Positions 19,891 through 29,013 of a stretch of DNA of 64,000 nucleotides are shown here, piece by piece; the first letter of the stretch is position 1; each line of letters opens with the position of its first letter. The stretch is from Microtetraspora fusca. GTDB lineage: Bacteria > Actinomycetota > Actinomycetes > Streptosporangiales > Streptosporangiaceae. The notes below the pieces were generated by a model. That model did not search any database and was not told the origin of the DNA. It saw nothing but the letters and a program-made list of their open reading frames with translations. The stretch lies in NCBI RefSeq assembly GCF_001570365.1, contig NZ_BBYK01000055.1:1-64000 (forward strand), written 5' to 3'. The translations under genes and the position numbers were made by a program.

Positions 19891-21155
19891 GAAGCGGCCT
19901 CGGTGCGGATGCGTACCGCGGCGGCCAGCCGCTCGCAGTTGGCGACGGCCTCCTCCGCCGTCTCGCCCCGCGCGATGACGTGCCCGACCCGTTCCTCACT
20001 CCAGGTGAGCCGGGGCACCTCGTCCCCGGGCCCGACCGAGATCTCCAGCTCGACCAGCGCGGGGTCGGCCCGGACCGCGTCTGCGCCGGCCACCTCGACC
20101 ACCTTTCCGGGGGGAGGGGTGAGGAAGCGGATCGCGGCCCCGGCCCGAGGCAGGGGCGAGCGGGCCAGCGGCTCGACCATCCCGAGCCGCGCGCCGAGCG
20201 CGTACCGGTCCATGTCGACGCCGTACGCGATCTCGGTCAGCTCGTTGATGCGGTCGCCGCCGATGCGGGTGTGCGACTCGACGATCCGGGGGCCGCGGCC
20301 GGTCAGCTTGATCTCGGTGTGCCCGGGGCCGTGCCGCAGGCCGACCGCGTCGAGGAAGGTCATGACCAGCCGCTCGGCCTCGCGCAGCAGCGCCGCCGGG
20401 TGACGGCTCGGAGAGGAGTGGCCGACCTCCACGAAGCCCGGCCCGCCGAGCACCTTGTCCGTCACCCCGACGAGGACGTGGCGTCCGTCGAAGCTCAACG
20501 TCTCCACGCTGATCTCGGGCCCGTCCAGGAACTCCTCCATGAGAAACCGGTCGAGGGGGCCGGCCAGGTCCGCCCGGTCGAACCGCGCTTCGAGCTCGCG
20601 GAAACGCGCCGGGATCGCGACCAGGTCCGCCTCGTCGCGTACGGCGAACACGCCGATGCTGCCCGCCTCGCAGATCGGTTTCACGAAGAACGGCAGCCCG
20701 TGGTCGGCGGCGAAGTTCCACAGGTCCCGCTCGGTCTCGCCGACGGCGGCGGCCACCGGGCTGATGCCGAGCGCGTTGAGCCGCTGTCTCATCCGCCACT
20801 TGTCCAGCAGCAGGTCCACCGTCTCCACCGAGTAGCCGCCCAGTCCGAGCATCCGGTCGATCAGCGCCGCCGGTTGGACGCCGAGCTCGTACAGCGACAC
20901 GACGCCGTCGAGCGGATGAACCTGGTGGAGCGCCCGCACCAGCGGCAGCAGCCGTTCCGTGTCGGTGTAGTCGATGAGCAACGCCTGATCAACGTACGGC
21001 CAGTGGGCCCGGTCGTACTGGTCGGGGTGCTGGATGTAGACAACGCCCATGCCGAGCTCATGGGCCTTGCGCACGAGCTTGGGCTTGCCGCCGACCACGG
21101 CTATCGTGGGCCGCCCCGTCGGCCGGGGTGCGGCGTGCGTGGATTCACGCGACAT
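19887..21155 (-). CDS. ATP-grasp carboxylate-amine ligase
   Basis: A 422-residue ATP-grasp enzyme. It begins with a Rossmann-like pre-domain (TIAVVGGKPKLVRKAHELGM), then the ATP-grasp lobes: LPFFVKPICEAGSIGVFAV (ATP-binding lysine and glycine loop, near residue 155), FLMEEFLDGPEISVET (near 215) and the metal-binding HTEIKLTGRGPRIVESHTRI near 270-290. The family joins a carboxylate, activated as acyl phosphate, to an amine, as in L-amino-acid ligases. AGGAGG precedes ATG 21155. It lies 12 bp after the A-domain gene. In this cluster it could add an amino acid to, or amidate, the NRPS product. Confidence 0.9.
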   Translation of the reverse strand: MSRESTHAAPRPTGRPTIAVVGGKPKLVRKAHELGMGVVYIQHPDQYDRAHWPYVDQALLIDYTDTERLLPLVRALHQVHPLDGVVSLYELGVQPAALIDRMLGLGGYSVETVDLLLDKWRMRQRLNALGISPVAAAVGETERDLWNFAADHGLPFFVKPICEAGSIGVFAVRDEADLVAIPARFRELEARFDRADLAGPLDRFLMEEFLDGPEISVETLSFDGRHVLVGVTDKVLGGPGFVEVGHSSPSRHPAALLREAERLVMTFLDAVGLRHGPGHTEIKLTGRGPRIVESHTRIGGDRINELTEIAYGVDMDRYALGARLGMVEPLARSPLPRAGAAIRFLTPPPGKVVEVAGADAVRADPALVELEISVGPGDEVPRLTWSEERVGHVIARGETAEEAVANCERLAAAVRIRTEAAS

Positions 21156-21167
21156 CGTCGATCCTCC

Positions 21168-22652
21168 TCAGGTGGCCGGCGCGTTCACGAACGGGATCGT
21201 CGCGAGCGCCGCGCGGTCGATCTTCCCCGGACGGTTGAGGGGAAGGCGGTCCAGCCAGACGTAGAAACGCGGCACCATGTGGTGCGGCAGCCGGTCGCGC
21301 AGGTGGCCGGCGATCTCGTCGTCGGGGCACGGGGTGCCGACCAGGAAGGCGACGACGGCGGCGCCGCCCGGCGCGTCCTGGCGCGGCAGCACCGCGGCGT
21401 CGACCACTCCCGGGCACTCGCGCAGGGCGTGCTCCACCTCCCCGATCTCGACGCGGAACCCGCTGATCTTGATCTGGTCGTCGACGCGGCCGAGGAAGAC
21501 GTACTCGCCGTCGGGCCCCCGCCGTACGCGGTCCCCCGTGGCGTACATGCGCCCGCCGGGGGCGTCGGCGAACGGATCGGGCAGGAACACCGCCGCCGTA
21601 CGGCCCGGCAACCCGAGGTAGCCCCTGGCCAGGCCGGCACCGGCGATGTAGAGCTGGCCGTCCGCGCCGTCGGGGACGGGGTTCAGCTCCTCGTCGAGGA
21701 CGTGGGCCCGGATGCCGCGGATCGGCCGGCCGATCGGCGCCCAGCGGGGCGTGGCCTTGTCGCACCTGTGCCACAGGGGCGCGACCGAAGTCTCGGTGGG
21801 GCCGTACCCGTTGTAGACCACCAGCGGGTCCGCGTCGGCGAGACCGGGGCCGTCGAGCTGTGAACCGCCGGTTATCACCAGCCGCACCCCGGCCTCGGCC
21901 AGCCGCGGCAGCAGGGACCGGCCGTACGGCCCCAGCACGGCGGCCGGGATCTCCAGCGCGGTCGCGCCCAGGGCCCGTACGGCGTGCACCATCCGGGTGG
22001 CGGGCAGCTCGCCGCCGTCGGGAACGGCGACGCAGCCGCCGCAACAGAGCGGCATCAGCACGTCGTGCATCGTGCTGTCCACGGTGACCGGGAGCGTCCA
22101 CAACATGACGTCGTCCGGCCTGATCAGGTCGAGGTCCTCGAACGAGGCCGCCAGCAGGTTGGCGATGCCCTCGTGCGGCACGCCCACGACCTTGGGACGT
22201 CCGGTCGAGCCCGAGGTGGTGATCGCGTACGCCAGGTCGAGCGGGCTCGGCGCGCCCAGCGGGCCCGTCTCCTCGTCCGCCAGCGTGGGGTCGTCGATGA
22301 GCTGGGCGCCGGGCAGCCAGTCGGCGGGGGAGGCGACGAGCACCTGCTCGCATCCGGTGTCGTCGAGGATCTCCCGGTTGCGCAGCGGCGGGTCGGCGGG
22401 ATCCAGCGGCAGGCAGGCGGCGCCGGAGCGCAGGACGGCCACGATGCCGGTCAGCGCCTGCGGCCCGCGGGGCGCGATCAGCCCGACGACGCTCCCGGGA
22501 CCGGCGCCGCCGCGCCTCAACCGGACGGCCAGCCGGGCCGTGAGGTCGCCGAACTCCGCGTACGTCCACGACCGGTCGGCGGTCCTGACCGCCACGGCGT
22601 CCGGCCGGTCCCGCACCTGCCGCTCGAACAGGTCGCATACGGTCGGCGTCAC
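21168..22652 (-). CDS. Stand-alone NRPS adenylation domain
   Basis: A 494-residue amino-acid-activating A domain without carrier or condensation parts. Core motifs are intact: A3 [19 protein letters not shown]5 [10 protein letters not shown]7 MYATGDRV, A8 [20 protein letters not shown] and A10 lysine in [11 protein letters not shown]. By family knowledge it adenylates an amino acid and loads a carrier in trans; the free carrier protein encoded at 26.7-26.9 kb or the NRPS T domain are candidates. The GTG start at 22652 overlaps the MbtH stop (GTGA), with GGAGGA just upstream. MbtH is directly coupled to it and may be its solubility partner. Substrate cannot be assigned safely. Confidence 0.92.
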   Translation of the reverse strand: MTPTVCDLFERQVRDRPDAVAVRTADRSWTYAEFGDLTARLAVRLRRGGAGPGSVVGLIAPRGPQALTGIVAVLRSGAACLPLDPADPPLRNREILDDTGCEQVLVASPADWLPGAQLIDDPTLADEETGPLGAPSPLDLAYAITTSGSTGRPKVVGVPHEGIANLLAASFEDLDLIRPDDVMLWTLPVTVDSTMHDVLMPLCCGGCVAVPDGGELPATRMVHAVRALGATALEIPAAVLGPYGRSLLPRLAEAGVRLVITGGSQLDGPGLADADPLVVYNGYGPTETSVAPLWHRCDKATPRWAPIGRPIRGIRAHVLDEELNPVPDGADGQLYIAGAGLARGYLGLPGRTAAVFLPDPFADAPGGRMYATGDRVRRGPDGEYVFLGRVDDQIKISGFRVEIGEVEHALRECPGVVDAAVLPRQDAPGGAAVVAFLVGTPCPDDEIAGHLRDRLPHHMVPRFYVWLDRLPLNRPGKIDRAALATIPFVNAPAT

Positions 22653-22837
22653 GCCTCCTCCCGCAGGCTCCGCGGCCGCATGTCGGTCCAGGCCGCGTCG
22701 ATGTGGGCCAGGCACTCCGACTTCGGCCCGGTGGGGCCGGCGACCCGCCAGCCCACCGGGATGTCCCGGCCGACCGGCCAGATCGAGTACTGCTCCTCGT
22801 CGTTGATCACGACGTGGAACTCGCCGTCATCGAACAT
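22649..22837 (-). CDS. MbtH-like protein
   Basis: A 62-residue complete MbtH family member. The signature [10 protein letters not shown] is at residues 12-21, followed by PVGWRV and the ending [13 protein letters not shown], which includes the conserved tryptophans. MbtH proteins bind NRPS adenylation domains and are needed for their folding or activity. The gene overlaps the 3' end of the NRPS gene by 11 bp and overlaps the stand-alone A-domain gene by 4 bp, so either A domain could be its partner. Confidence 0.97.
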   Translation of the reverse strand: MFDDGEFHVVINDEEQYSIWPVGRDIPVGWRVAGPTGPKSECLAHIDAAWTDMRPRSLREEA

Positions 22838-25800
22838 CTCGCGCTCGGTCCTCTCTCAACACCCATGAGATGGCGTGCGGGAGCATCGACTCCCAGGCGG
22901 CGTAGGTGTGGCCGCCGTCGCCGTACGCGCACCGCACCTCGTGACCCCGGCCGGCCAGTTCCTCCCCGGTGCGTTTGACGGCCTCGACCAGGCTGAGGCC
23001 GTCGTCGAGCACGATGTCGGCCTCCTCCCGGCTCGCGGAAAGGAACAGCCGGGCCGGGGAGACGGAGGAGGAGGCCGCCGGGCCGAGCCGGTGCTCGCTC
23101 AGCGGGCCGGACAGGGCGACCGCCCCCTCGAAGGAGTCCGGACGGCGCAACGCGGCGCGCAGGGCCGCGACCGCGCCGAGGCTCGCGCCGACGGCGGTCG
23201 CCCCACCCGGCCGCCACCGTTCTCCCAGCCAGGTCCGCGCCTGGGGGATCAGCTCGTCGGCGAGCACGTCCGCGTACGCCTCGTCGAGCAGCTCCCGCCT
23301 GCGGGACGACCAGTCGGCGGGGCTGATGAACACCGCCGCGGTCGGGGGGACGCGGCGGTCGCGGACGAGCCGGTCCACGATGGCGGGCAGGCGCATGACG
23401 TCCACGAACTCCGAGCCGTCGAGCACCACCAGGATCCTCGTCTCGCCGGACGCTCCGGCCGGGACGAACAGGTCCACCCGGCGCTCGCCGCCCAGCGTCC
23501 GGCTGTGCCAGGTCCGCCGTTCCAGGCGGGAGTCCGCGCCGAGGCCGGGCAGGCTCCCCGCCAGCAGGGCGGCGGCGTAGGCGGCGGGCGTGCGGTGCCG
23601 CATCATGAGCCGGAGCGGCACCTCCCGGCCGAGCAGCCGCCTGACCGCCGCGGTCGCCCGCGGCACCAGCAGGGAGTGGCCGCCGTGGTCGAAGAAGTCC
23701 TCGCCTGCCGCCAGGGCCCGGCCCAGCACGTCCGACCACGCCTCCGCGACGCGCGCCTCCAGCCCGCTCTCCGCCGGCGCGGCCGCGGCGGACCGCGTCG
23801 GCGTGACCGGCGGCAGCGCCGTACGGTCCACCTTGTTGTTGGCGGTCAGCGGGACGCGCGGGATCCGGACGAGATGGTCGGGGATCATGTAGGCGGGCAG
23901 CGTGGCGCGCAACCGACCGCGCAGCGCCGGGACGTCCACGGACTCGTCGGTGACGACGTAGGCGACCAGCGCGGGGCCGGTGTCCAGCTCGGCGCGGAGC
24001 ACGACGGCCGAGGTGGCGCCGAGCCGCAGCAGGGCGTGCTCGATCTCGCTCGTCTCGATGCGGTAGCCGCGGACCTTCACCTGGCGGTCGGCCCGGCCGA
24101 GGAAGTCGATCGCGCCGCCGGGCAGGCGGCGGCCCACGTCGCCGGTGCGGTACATGCGCGCCCCCGGCGGGCCGTACGGATCGGGGACGAACGCCTGCGC
24201 GGTCAACCCCGGACGGCCGTGGTAGCCGCGCGCCAGACCGTCGCCGGCGAGGTAGATCTCGCCCCGCATGCCGACCGGGGCCGGGTTGAGGTCGCGGTCC
24301 AGGACGTACACGCGGGTGTGCGGGATGGCGTGGCCGATGGGCACACGCCCGCTCCACGAGTCCCCGCCGAAGACGGTGGCGAGCACGGTGCACTCGGTGG
24401 GGCCGTACGAGGCCATGACCCGGCAGCCGGGGAGCAGCTCGCTCGCGGTCCGGAAGCTCCTTGGGTTGACCACGTCGCCGCCGACGACGAGCTGACGCAG
24501 GCCGGACAGCGCCGACAGGTCCCGCTCGACGAGGAGGTCGAGCTGCGGGGAGACCAGCTTGAGCGTGGTCACGCCGTGGTCACGCACGACGGCTTCCAGG
24601 TCCTCCAGGAGCGCGCCGGTGCCGGTCACCACCACGCGCCCGCCGTGCGCGAGCGGGGTCCACTCCAGCACCGACACGTCGAAGGTGAGCGGTCCCGCCT
24701 GAAGGAAGGTCGCGCCGGGGCCGATGTCGAGGTACCGCGGGGCGCCGGCGACGAGCCTGCTGAGCGCCTGATGCGGGACGGCGACCGACTTGGGGGCGCC
24801 GGTCGAGCCCGAGGTGGAGATCAGGTAGGCCAGATCGCCCGGCCGCGCGGCCAGGGGTGGGTTCCCGTCGTCGTAGTCGCTCAGGTCGGGCTCGCCGAGC
24901 ACCAGCAGCGGCGTGGCGTCCGCGGGGAGCCGGTGACCGAGCGACGGGCCGACGATCGTGAGCACCGCGCCCGCGTCGGACAGCATGAATCGGAGCCTGT
25001 CGGGCGGAAAATCCGGATCCAGTGGGAAATAGGCGGCGCCGCACTTGGCGACGGCGAGCAGGACGACGAACCGTTCGACGGTCTGGTCCAGGCAGACGCC
25101 CACCACCCGCTCGCGTCCCACGCCGCGCTTCATCAGGTGCCGGGCCAGCCGGTTCGCCCGCCGGTTCAGCTCGCCGTACGAGAGCTCGCCTCCCGCGCCG
25201 ACGACCGCGACGTCGTCCGGGTGGAGGGCCGCCCGCGCCTCGACCAGCTCGACGACGGTGGCCCGCGGCGCCGGGTCCTCGCCGCCGAGCGGCACCCCGG
25301 ACTCCCCGGCCAGGGCCAGCTCGTGCAGCGGCCGATCGGGCGCCGCGGCCCCCTGGGTCAGCAGCCGGATGTAGCGGTCCGCCAGCGCGGCGATCGTCGT
25401 CTCGTCAAACAGTGCGGGCCGGTAGACGAACGTGGCGCGCAACCGGCCGTCCAGGAGCTGCGTGGTGAGCGACAGGTCGAACCGGGCGGTCACCGGTAGC
25501 GCCGGATACCACCACGTCGGCGCGCCGGGAGCCTCCGCCAGCGCGGTGCGGTCCCCCGCGTGGTTGACCACGACGTCGAAGACGGGGTTCCGCTGCTGTT
25601 CCGCCCCCGCACCCACCGCGCCCACGATCCGTTCGAAGGGCACGTCCTGGTGCGCGTCGGCCGCCATCCACATGTCACGGGTACGGGCCACCACGTCGCG
25701 GAAGGTCAGTTCCCGGCCGGACGCGTCCACGCGCAGGACCACGGTGTTCACGAAGAAGCCGATCAGGTCCTGCAACTCGGGGCGGGGACGGTCGGAGACG

Positions 25801-26666
25801 ATCGCCCCGATGACGACGTCGTCCTGGCCGGTGAAGGCGCTCAGCGCCGCGACCAGCGCGGCCGTCACCGCCACGCCGGGACTCGCCCTGGCCCGCCAGG
25901 CGACCGCCGTCATCGCCGCCGTCGCCTCCTCCGGCAGCTCGACCACCACGCTCGCGCCCGTCGCGTCGGCCGCCGCCGTACGCGGCCGGTCGGTCGGCAG
26001 CTCCAGCCGCTCGCAGCCCGCCAGCGTCCGCCGCCAGTACTCCAGGCCCGGCCGGAGCAGGTCGGAGTCCAGCAGGCGCCGCTGCCAGCGGGCGTAGTCG
26101 CCGTACTGCACGGCCAGCTCGGGCAGACGCGGCGCCCGCCCGGCCAGCGCCGCGTCGTACAGCTCGAACAGGTCGCGGGCCAGCACGTCCATCGACCACC
26201 GGTCGGTGACGATGTGGTGGAGCGCCACGAACAGGCCGGGTCCGTCCTCCGACTCCGCCGCGACCACCCGTATCAGGGGCGGCCGCGACAGGTCGAACGG
26301 CTCGGACGCGGCCCGCTCGACGGCCGCCCGCCATTCGCGCCCCGCCCAGACGACGGGGATCTCCACTTCCGCCGCGACCTCCTGCGCGGTCGTCCCGTCG
26401 GGCCGCAGGACGAACCGGGTGCGCAGGATGTCGTGGCGACGCGCCAGACCGGCGAGCGCCGTGGCGATCGCCGAGGGATCGAGCCCCGCGGGAAACCGCC
26501 AGCCTCCGGTGATGTGGTACTGGTCGTGTGACGAATCCAGCTGGCGCAGCCACCACAGGCGCTCCTGCCCCGCCGACAGCGGGAAGTCGCGCGCCGCCCG
26601 GTTGCCCTCCGTGCGGTCGGCGAGCAACGGGAACGGATTCGTCGGGCGCGGCTCGAACCTCGGCAT
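22827..26666 (-). CDS. NRPS module C-A-T with a C-terminal Fes-like esterase domain
   Basis: A 1279-residue single-module synthetase. Condensation domain about 25-440 with active site [12 protein letters not shown] near residue 149 (HHxxxD intact; the following glycine is arginine). Adenylation domain about 470-960 with A3 [18 protein letters not shown] near 617, A5 ASYGPTE, A7 MYRTGDVG and A10 lysine in [11 protein letters not shown]. Carrier domain with [12 protein letters not shown] near 990-1000, serine intact. Residues about 1060-1275 are not a normal thioesterase but an enterochelin-esterase-like hydrolase (PF00756 type): [12 protein letters not shown], nucleophile elbow GASLGA near 1159, and histidine in GGHTYAAW near 1251. 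It probably releases the product. ATG 26666 follows AAGAGGAAG. Confidence 0.93.
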   Translation of the reverse strand: MPRFEPRPTNPFPLLADRTEGNRAARDFPLSAGQERLWWLRQLDSSHDQYHITGGWRFPAGLDPSAIATALAGLARRHDILRTRFVLRPDGTTAQEVAAEVEIPVVWAGREWRAAVERAASEPFDLSRPPLIRVVAAESEDGPGLFVALHHIVTDRWSMDVLARDLFELYDAALAGRAPRLPELAVQYGDYARWQRRLLDSDLLRPGLEYWRRTLAGCERLELPTDRPRTAAADATGASVVVELPEEATAAMTAVAWRARASPGVAVTAALVAALSAFTGQDDVVIGAIVSDRPRPELQDLIGFFVNTVVLRVDASGRELTFRDVVARTRDMWMAADAHQDVPFERIVGAVGAGAEQQRNPVFDVVVNHAGDRTALAEAPGAPTWWYPALPVTARFDLSLTTQLLDGRLRATFVYRPALFDETTIAALADRYIRLLTQGAAAPDRPLHELALAGESGVPLGGEDPAPRATVVELVEARAALHPDDVAVVGAGGELSYGELNRRANRLARHLMKRGVGRERVVGVCLDQTVERFVVLLAVAKCGAAYFPLDPDFPPDRLRFMLSDAGAVLTIVGPSLGHRLPADATPLLVLGEPDLSDYDDGNPPLAARPGDLAYLISTSGSTGAPKSVAVPHQALSRLVAGAPRYLDIGPGATFLQAGPLTFDVSVLEWTPLAHGGRVVVTGTGALLEDLEAVVRDHGVTTLKLVSPQLDLLVERDLSALSGLRQLVVGGDVVNPRSFRTASELLPGCRVMASYGPTECTVLATVFGGDSWSGRVPIGHAIPHTRVYVLDRDLNPAPVGMRGEIYLAGDGLARGYHGRPGLTAQAFVPDPYGPPGARMYRTGDVGRRLPGGAIDFLGRADRQVKVRGYRIETSEIEHALLRLGATSAVVLRAELDTGPALVAYVVTDESVDVPALRGRLRATLPAYMIPDHLVRIPRVPLTANNKVDRTALPPVTPTRSAAAAPAESGLEARVAEAWSDVLGRALAAGEDFFDHGGHSLLVPRATAAVRRLLGREVPLRLMMRHRTPAAYAAALLAGSLPGLGADSRLERRTWHSRTLGGERRVDLFVPAGASGETRILVVLDGSEFVDVMRLPAIVDRLVRDRRVPPTAAVFISPADWSSRRRELLDEAYADVLADELIPQARTWLGERWRPGGATAVGASLGAVAALRAALRRPDSFEGAVALSGPLSEHRLGPAASSSVSPARLFLSASREEADIVLDDGLSLVEAVKRTGEELAGRGHEVRCAYGDGGHTYAAWESMLPHAISWVLREDRARDVR

Positions 26667-26673
26667 CTTCCTC

Positions 26674-26949
26674 TTACACCTTCGTCCCGGACGTGGGCCG
26701 CGCCGCCTCGACGGCCGCGGTGATCGTGCCGACGGTGCGGAAGGTGCCCTCCTTCAGCGCCTCCTCCGGCAGCTCGATCCGGAAGGTGTCCTCGATGGCG
26801 AGCATGAGCCCCATGCAGGTCAGGGACGTCATGCCCAGCGCCCACAGGTCGTCGTCCGCGCCGAACTCGTATCCGTGGGCGGACAGGTTGAGCTGCTTGT
26901 CCACGATCAGCCGGACGGTCTCCGCCACCGGCTCCTGGGAGACGGTCAT
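26674..26949 (-). CDS. Free-standing acyl/peptidyl carrier protein
   Basis: A 91-residue carrier protein. The phosphopantetheine serine is in DDDLWALGMTSLTCMGLM near residue 37, and the helix after it (LAIEDTFRIELPEEAL) is typical of acyl carrier proteins. It needs a phosphopantetheinyl transferase, which is not in the window. Its ATG overlaps the oxidase stop (ATGA) and the NRPS starts 7 bp after its stop. In trans it could carry the amino acid activated by the stand-alone A domain while the FAD enzyme oxidises it (inference). Confidence 0.92.
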   Translation of the reverse strand: MTVSQEPVAETVRLIVDKQLNLSAHGYEFGADDDLWALGMTSLTCMGLMLAIEDTFRIELPEEALKEGTFRTVGTITAAVEAARPTSGTKV

Positions 26950-28457
26950 CGCCGCGCCTCCCCCGTCGCCGTGCCCGCCGGCTGCGAGCCGTTCCCTCCG
27001 GCCAGCCGGTGGAAGTAGCGCGCGACCCGCCGCGCCCCGAGCAGGCTGCCCTGCGCGTACCAGAGGATGTCGGGGCCGAGCGCGTAGTCGATGCCCATCG
27101 TGTCGTAGAACTTCGTGGCCATGACCCGGTAGTAGTCGGCGATCTGCGCCGTGGTCATCTGCGGCGCGGCCTCCGCGCCGGTCTCGAACCAGCCGGCGAG
27201 GTTGTGCTCGACGTACTCGTTGATCGACCACTCGATCGTGCGGGTCTCGATCGGCCGCCGGGTCGGCTTGAACATCGGGTCGATGGTCCCCGGCTTGCCC
27301 TGCAGCTCGTTGGCGACGTGCTCGGCCAGCAGCGGAGCACAGTGGAAACCGTCACGATAGGTCCCGGTCAGCAGGTACAGGCCGGCCAACGGCAGCCACC
27401 CGATCAACGGGAAGCCGTCGAGCGTCACCGGGCGGTTCCCGGCCAGCCATCTGGTGACCTCGTGCGAGGCGACCCGCTCGTCGAGCTGCTGCATCGAGTA
27501 CTGCGCGAGGAAACGGACGTCGGCCATCCAGGTCACGCTGGAGACGTGGTCCACCAGACGGTTCGTGGCGCCGTAGTACTCCAGGTCGCCGGGGCCCGGC
27601 ACGACGTGCAGCCCGCAGGCGAAGCCGCGGTTGGGCGTGCGGACCACGCTGCGGAACGGCTCCCCTCCCGTACGGCGGGCCAACATGGCGAAGCCCAGCC
27701 CGGGGAAACTCGGCACCATGTCGAGGTCGTCCAGCGCGGTCCGCACCAGCGCCTCGCTGCGCGCGCCCACCGCGACGACCACGGTGCCCGCCTCGATGAC
27801 GTGGCCGTCGTCCAGCTCGACGCCGGTGATCTCCCCGTCGTTCCTGACGAGCGTGCGGACCGTCTGGTCGACCATGATCGCGCCGGTGGCGCGCAGCCGG
27901 GCGTCCAGCGCGGCCAGCACGCCGCGCGCGTCCACTGCGCCTTCGGCCGGCAGGTGGACGGCGCGCAGCGCGCGGGTGTCCAGCCGGGGCCGGAAGCCGG
28001 GGATCTCCCTGGGGTCGATCTCCTCCCACGGCTTGCCGTACTCGTCGAGAGCCTCGATCATCGCGGAGAAGTTGACCGTGTCGAGGTCGGCGCCGATCGA
28101 GTTGAGCACCACGTGGGTCTCGGGGGTGACCATCAGCGGAGAGCCGGTCCGGGAGTACCCCTCAAGCCGGTCGAGCACGTCGGGCCAGCGGTCGTGGGCC
28201 GCGACGCCGAGCTCGAACCGGGTGCGGGAGGCGTCGGTGCGCAGCGACTCCGTGGTGGTCTCGCCGAAGCAGCCGAGCATGGCGCCGGCGGCCTGGCTCG
28301 CACCGGCCTCGCGGTCGCTCGGGCCGACCACGACGACGGAGCCGATCCGGCGCTCGACCAGCTCGTCGGCCAGGAACAGGCCGAGAGCGCCGTTGCCGAC
28401 GATGACGACGTCGGCCTGAGTCGGTCGTTCTGTCTTGCTTACACCTTCTTTTCGCAC
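26946..28457 (-). CDS. FAD-dependent amino-acid/glycine-oxidase-like enzyme of the NRPS cluster
   Basis: A 503-residue D-amino-acid-oxidase-fold (DAO/ThiO) flavoprotein. The FAD-binding motif VVIVGNGALGLFLADELVER lies near residues 17-36, and RPVTLDGFPLIGWLPLAGLY followed by TGTYRDGFHCAPLLAEHVA is the conserved C-terminal FAD contact region. About 110 further residues follow, longer than typical glycine oxidases. The family oxidises amines or amino acids to imines. I prefer GTG 28457, preceded by AAGGGG at 6 bases, over GTG 28472. It is the first gene of a seven-gene overlapping operon, upstream of the carrier protein, so its substrate may be carrier-bound. Confidence 0.88.
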   Translation of the reverse strand: MRKEGVSKTERPTQADVVIVGNGALGLFLADELVERRIGSVVVVGPSDREAGASQAAGAMLGCFGETTTESLRTDASRTRFELGVAAHDRWPDVLDRLEGYSRTGSPLMVTPETHVVLNSIGADLDTVNFSAMIEALDEYGKPWEEIDPREIPGFRPRLDTRALRAVHLPAEGAVDARGVLAALDARLRATGAIMVDQTVRTLVRNDGEITGVELDDGHVIEAGTVVVAVGARSEALVRTALDDLDMVPSFPGLGFAMLARRTGGEPFRSVVRTPNRGFACGLHVVPGPGDLEYYGATNRLVDHVSSVTWMADVRFLAQYSMQQLDERVASHEVTRWLAGNRPVTLDGFPLIGWLPLAGLYLLTGTYRDGFHCAPLLAEHVANELQGKPGTIDPMFKPTRRPIETRTIEWSINEYVEHNLAGWFETGAEAAPQMTTAQIADYYRVMATKFYDTMGIDYALGPDILWYAQGSLLGARRVARYFHRLAGGNGSQPAGTATGEARR

Positions 28458-29013
28458 AGTGAACCCCTTCACGGAAATGGTCGTGACTGAATCGCGAACC
28501 GCCGCGCGAATTCCGGAGAGCCGTTCTTGAATTCAACCGCCCGAATTCGGCGGTGCGGCACGAGGCGCGCACGACGGTTCGCCGCGATTTCATGAATCGC
28601 GGTGGGACACTTTCTCGCGTGCTCCCCGACATGGAGGCGAGGTCGATGGCCCGGAAAAGAACGGGCGACGGGAAGTCTCGGTGTGAGCCGGTCGGCGTCC
28701 GCTACATGTCGATTGTCATTCCCCCGATCGATTGCCGAGCCGTTCTCCCCACCCCGGAGGCTCGACAATTGACATTGACTGACTTCCTGAACCAGTTGAC
28801 AACTGTAACCACGGGGTCGGCGCCCCGCAAGGGATGAAATCGCTTGTCAGATTCGGCTCGCACCATTATCCGGGGGCGAATAGAACTCGCGTATATTCGC
28901 GACCGAAAACCGGATCCGCTGGTCACATGGCGCCCGGCGCCGACTCGGATCATGAGGCGGCGGGGCGGCGCGGGATATTCGGATGCGCCCCGAAAACGGC
29001 GCGGTTCCCGATA
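28458..29013. promoter_or_regulatory. 556-bp leader region of the NRPS operon
   Basis: No supported gene. The region is less G+C rich than its neighbours. It holds three GAATTC hexamers within 41 bp (28508, 28529, 28543), an A+T-rich stretch with TTGACATTGACTGACTTC and a second TTGACA (about 28768-28802), and a small hairpin CGGGG-TCGGCG-CCCCG near 28813. The operon promoter and regulator sites should be here; I cannot fix a start site. Confidence 0.45.

Noticed and set aside
22875-25499. An 874-codon plus-strand frame opposite the NRPS gene
   Set aside because: Low-complexity Arg/Gly/Ala translation, exactly antisense to conserved C-A-T domains; no family resemblance.
21168-26666. Substrate prediction for the two A domains from their binding-pocket residues
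   Set aside because: Hand alignment gave pockets with the expected aspartate but no match I trust; a computed prediction is needed.
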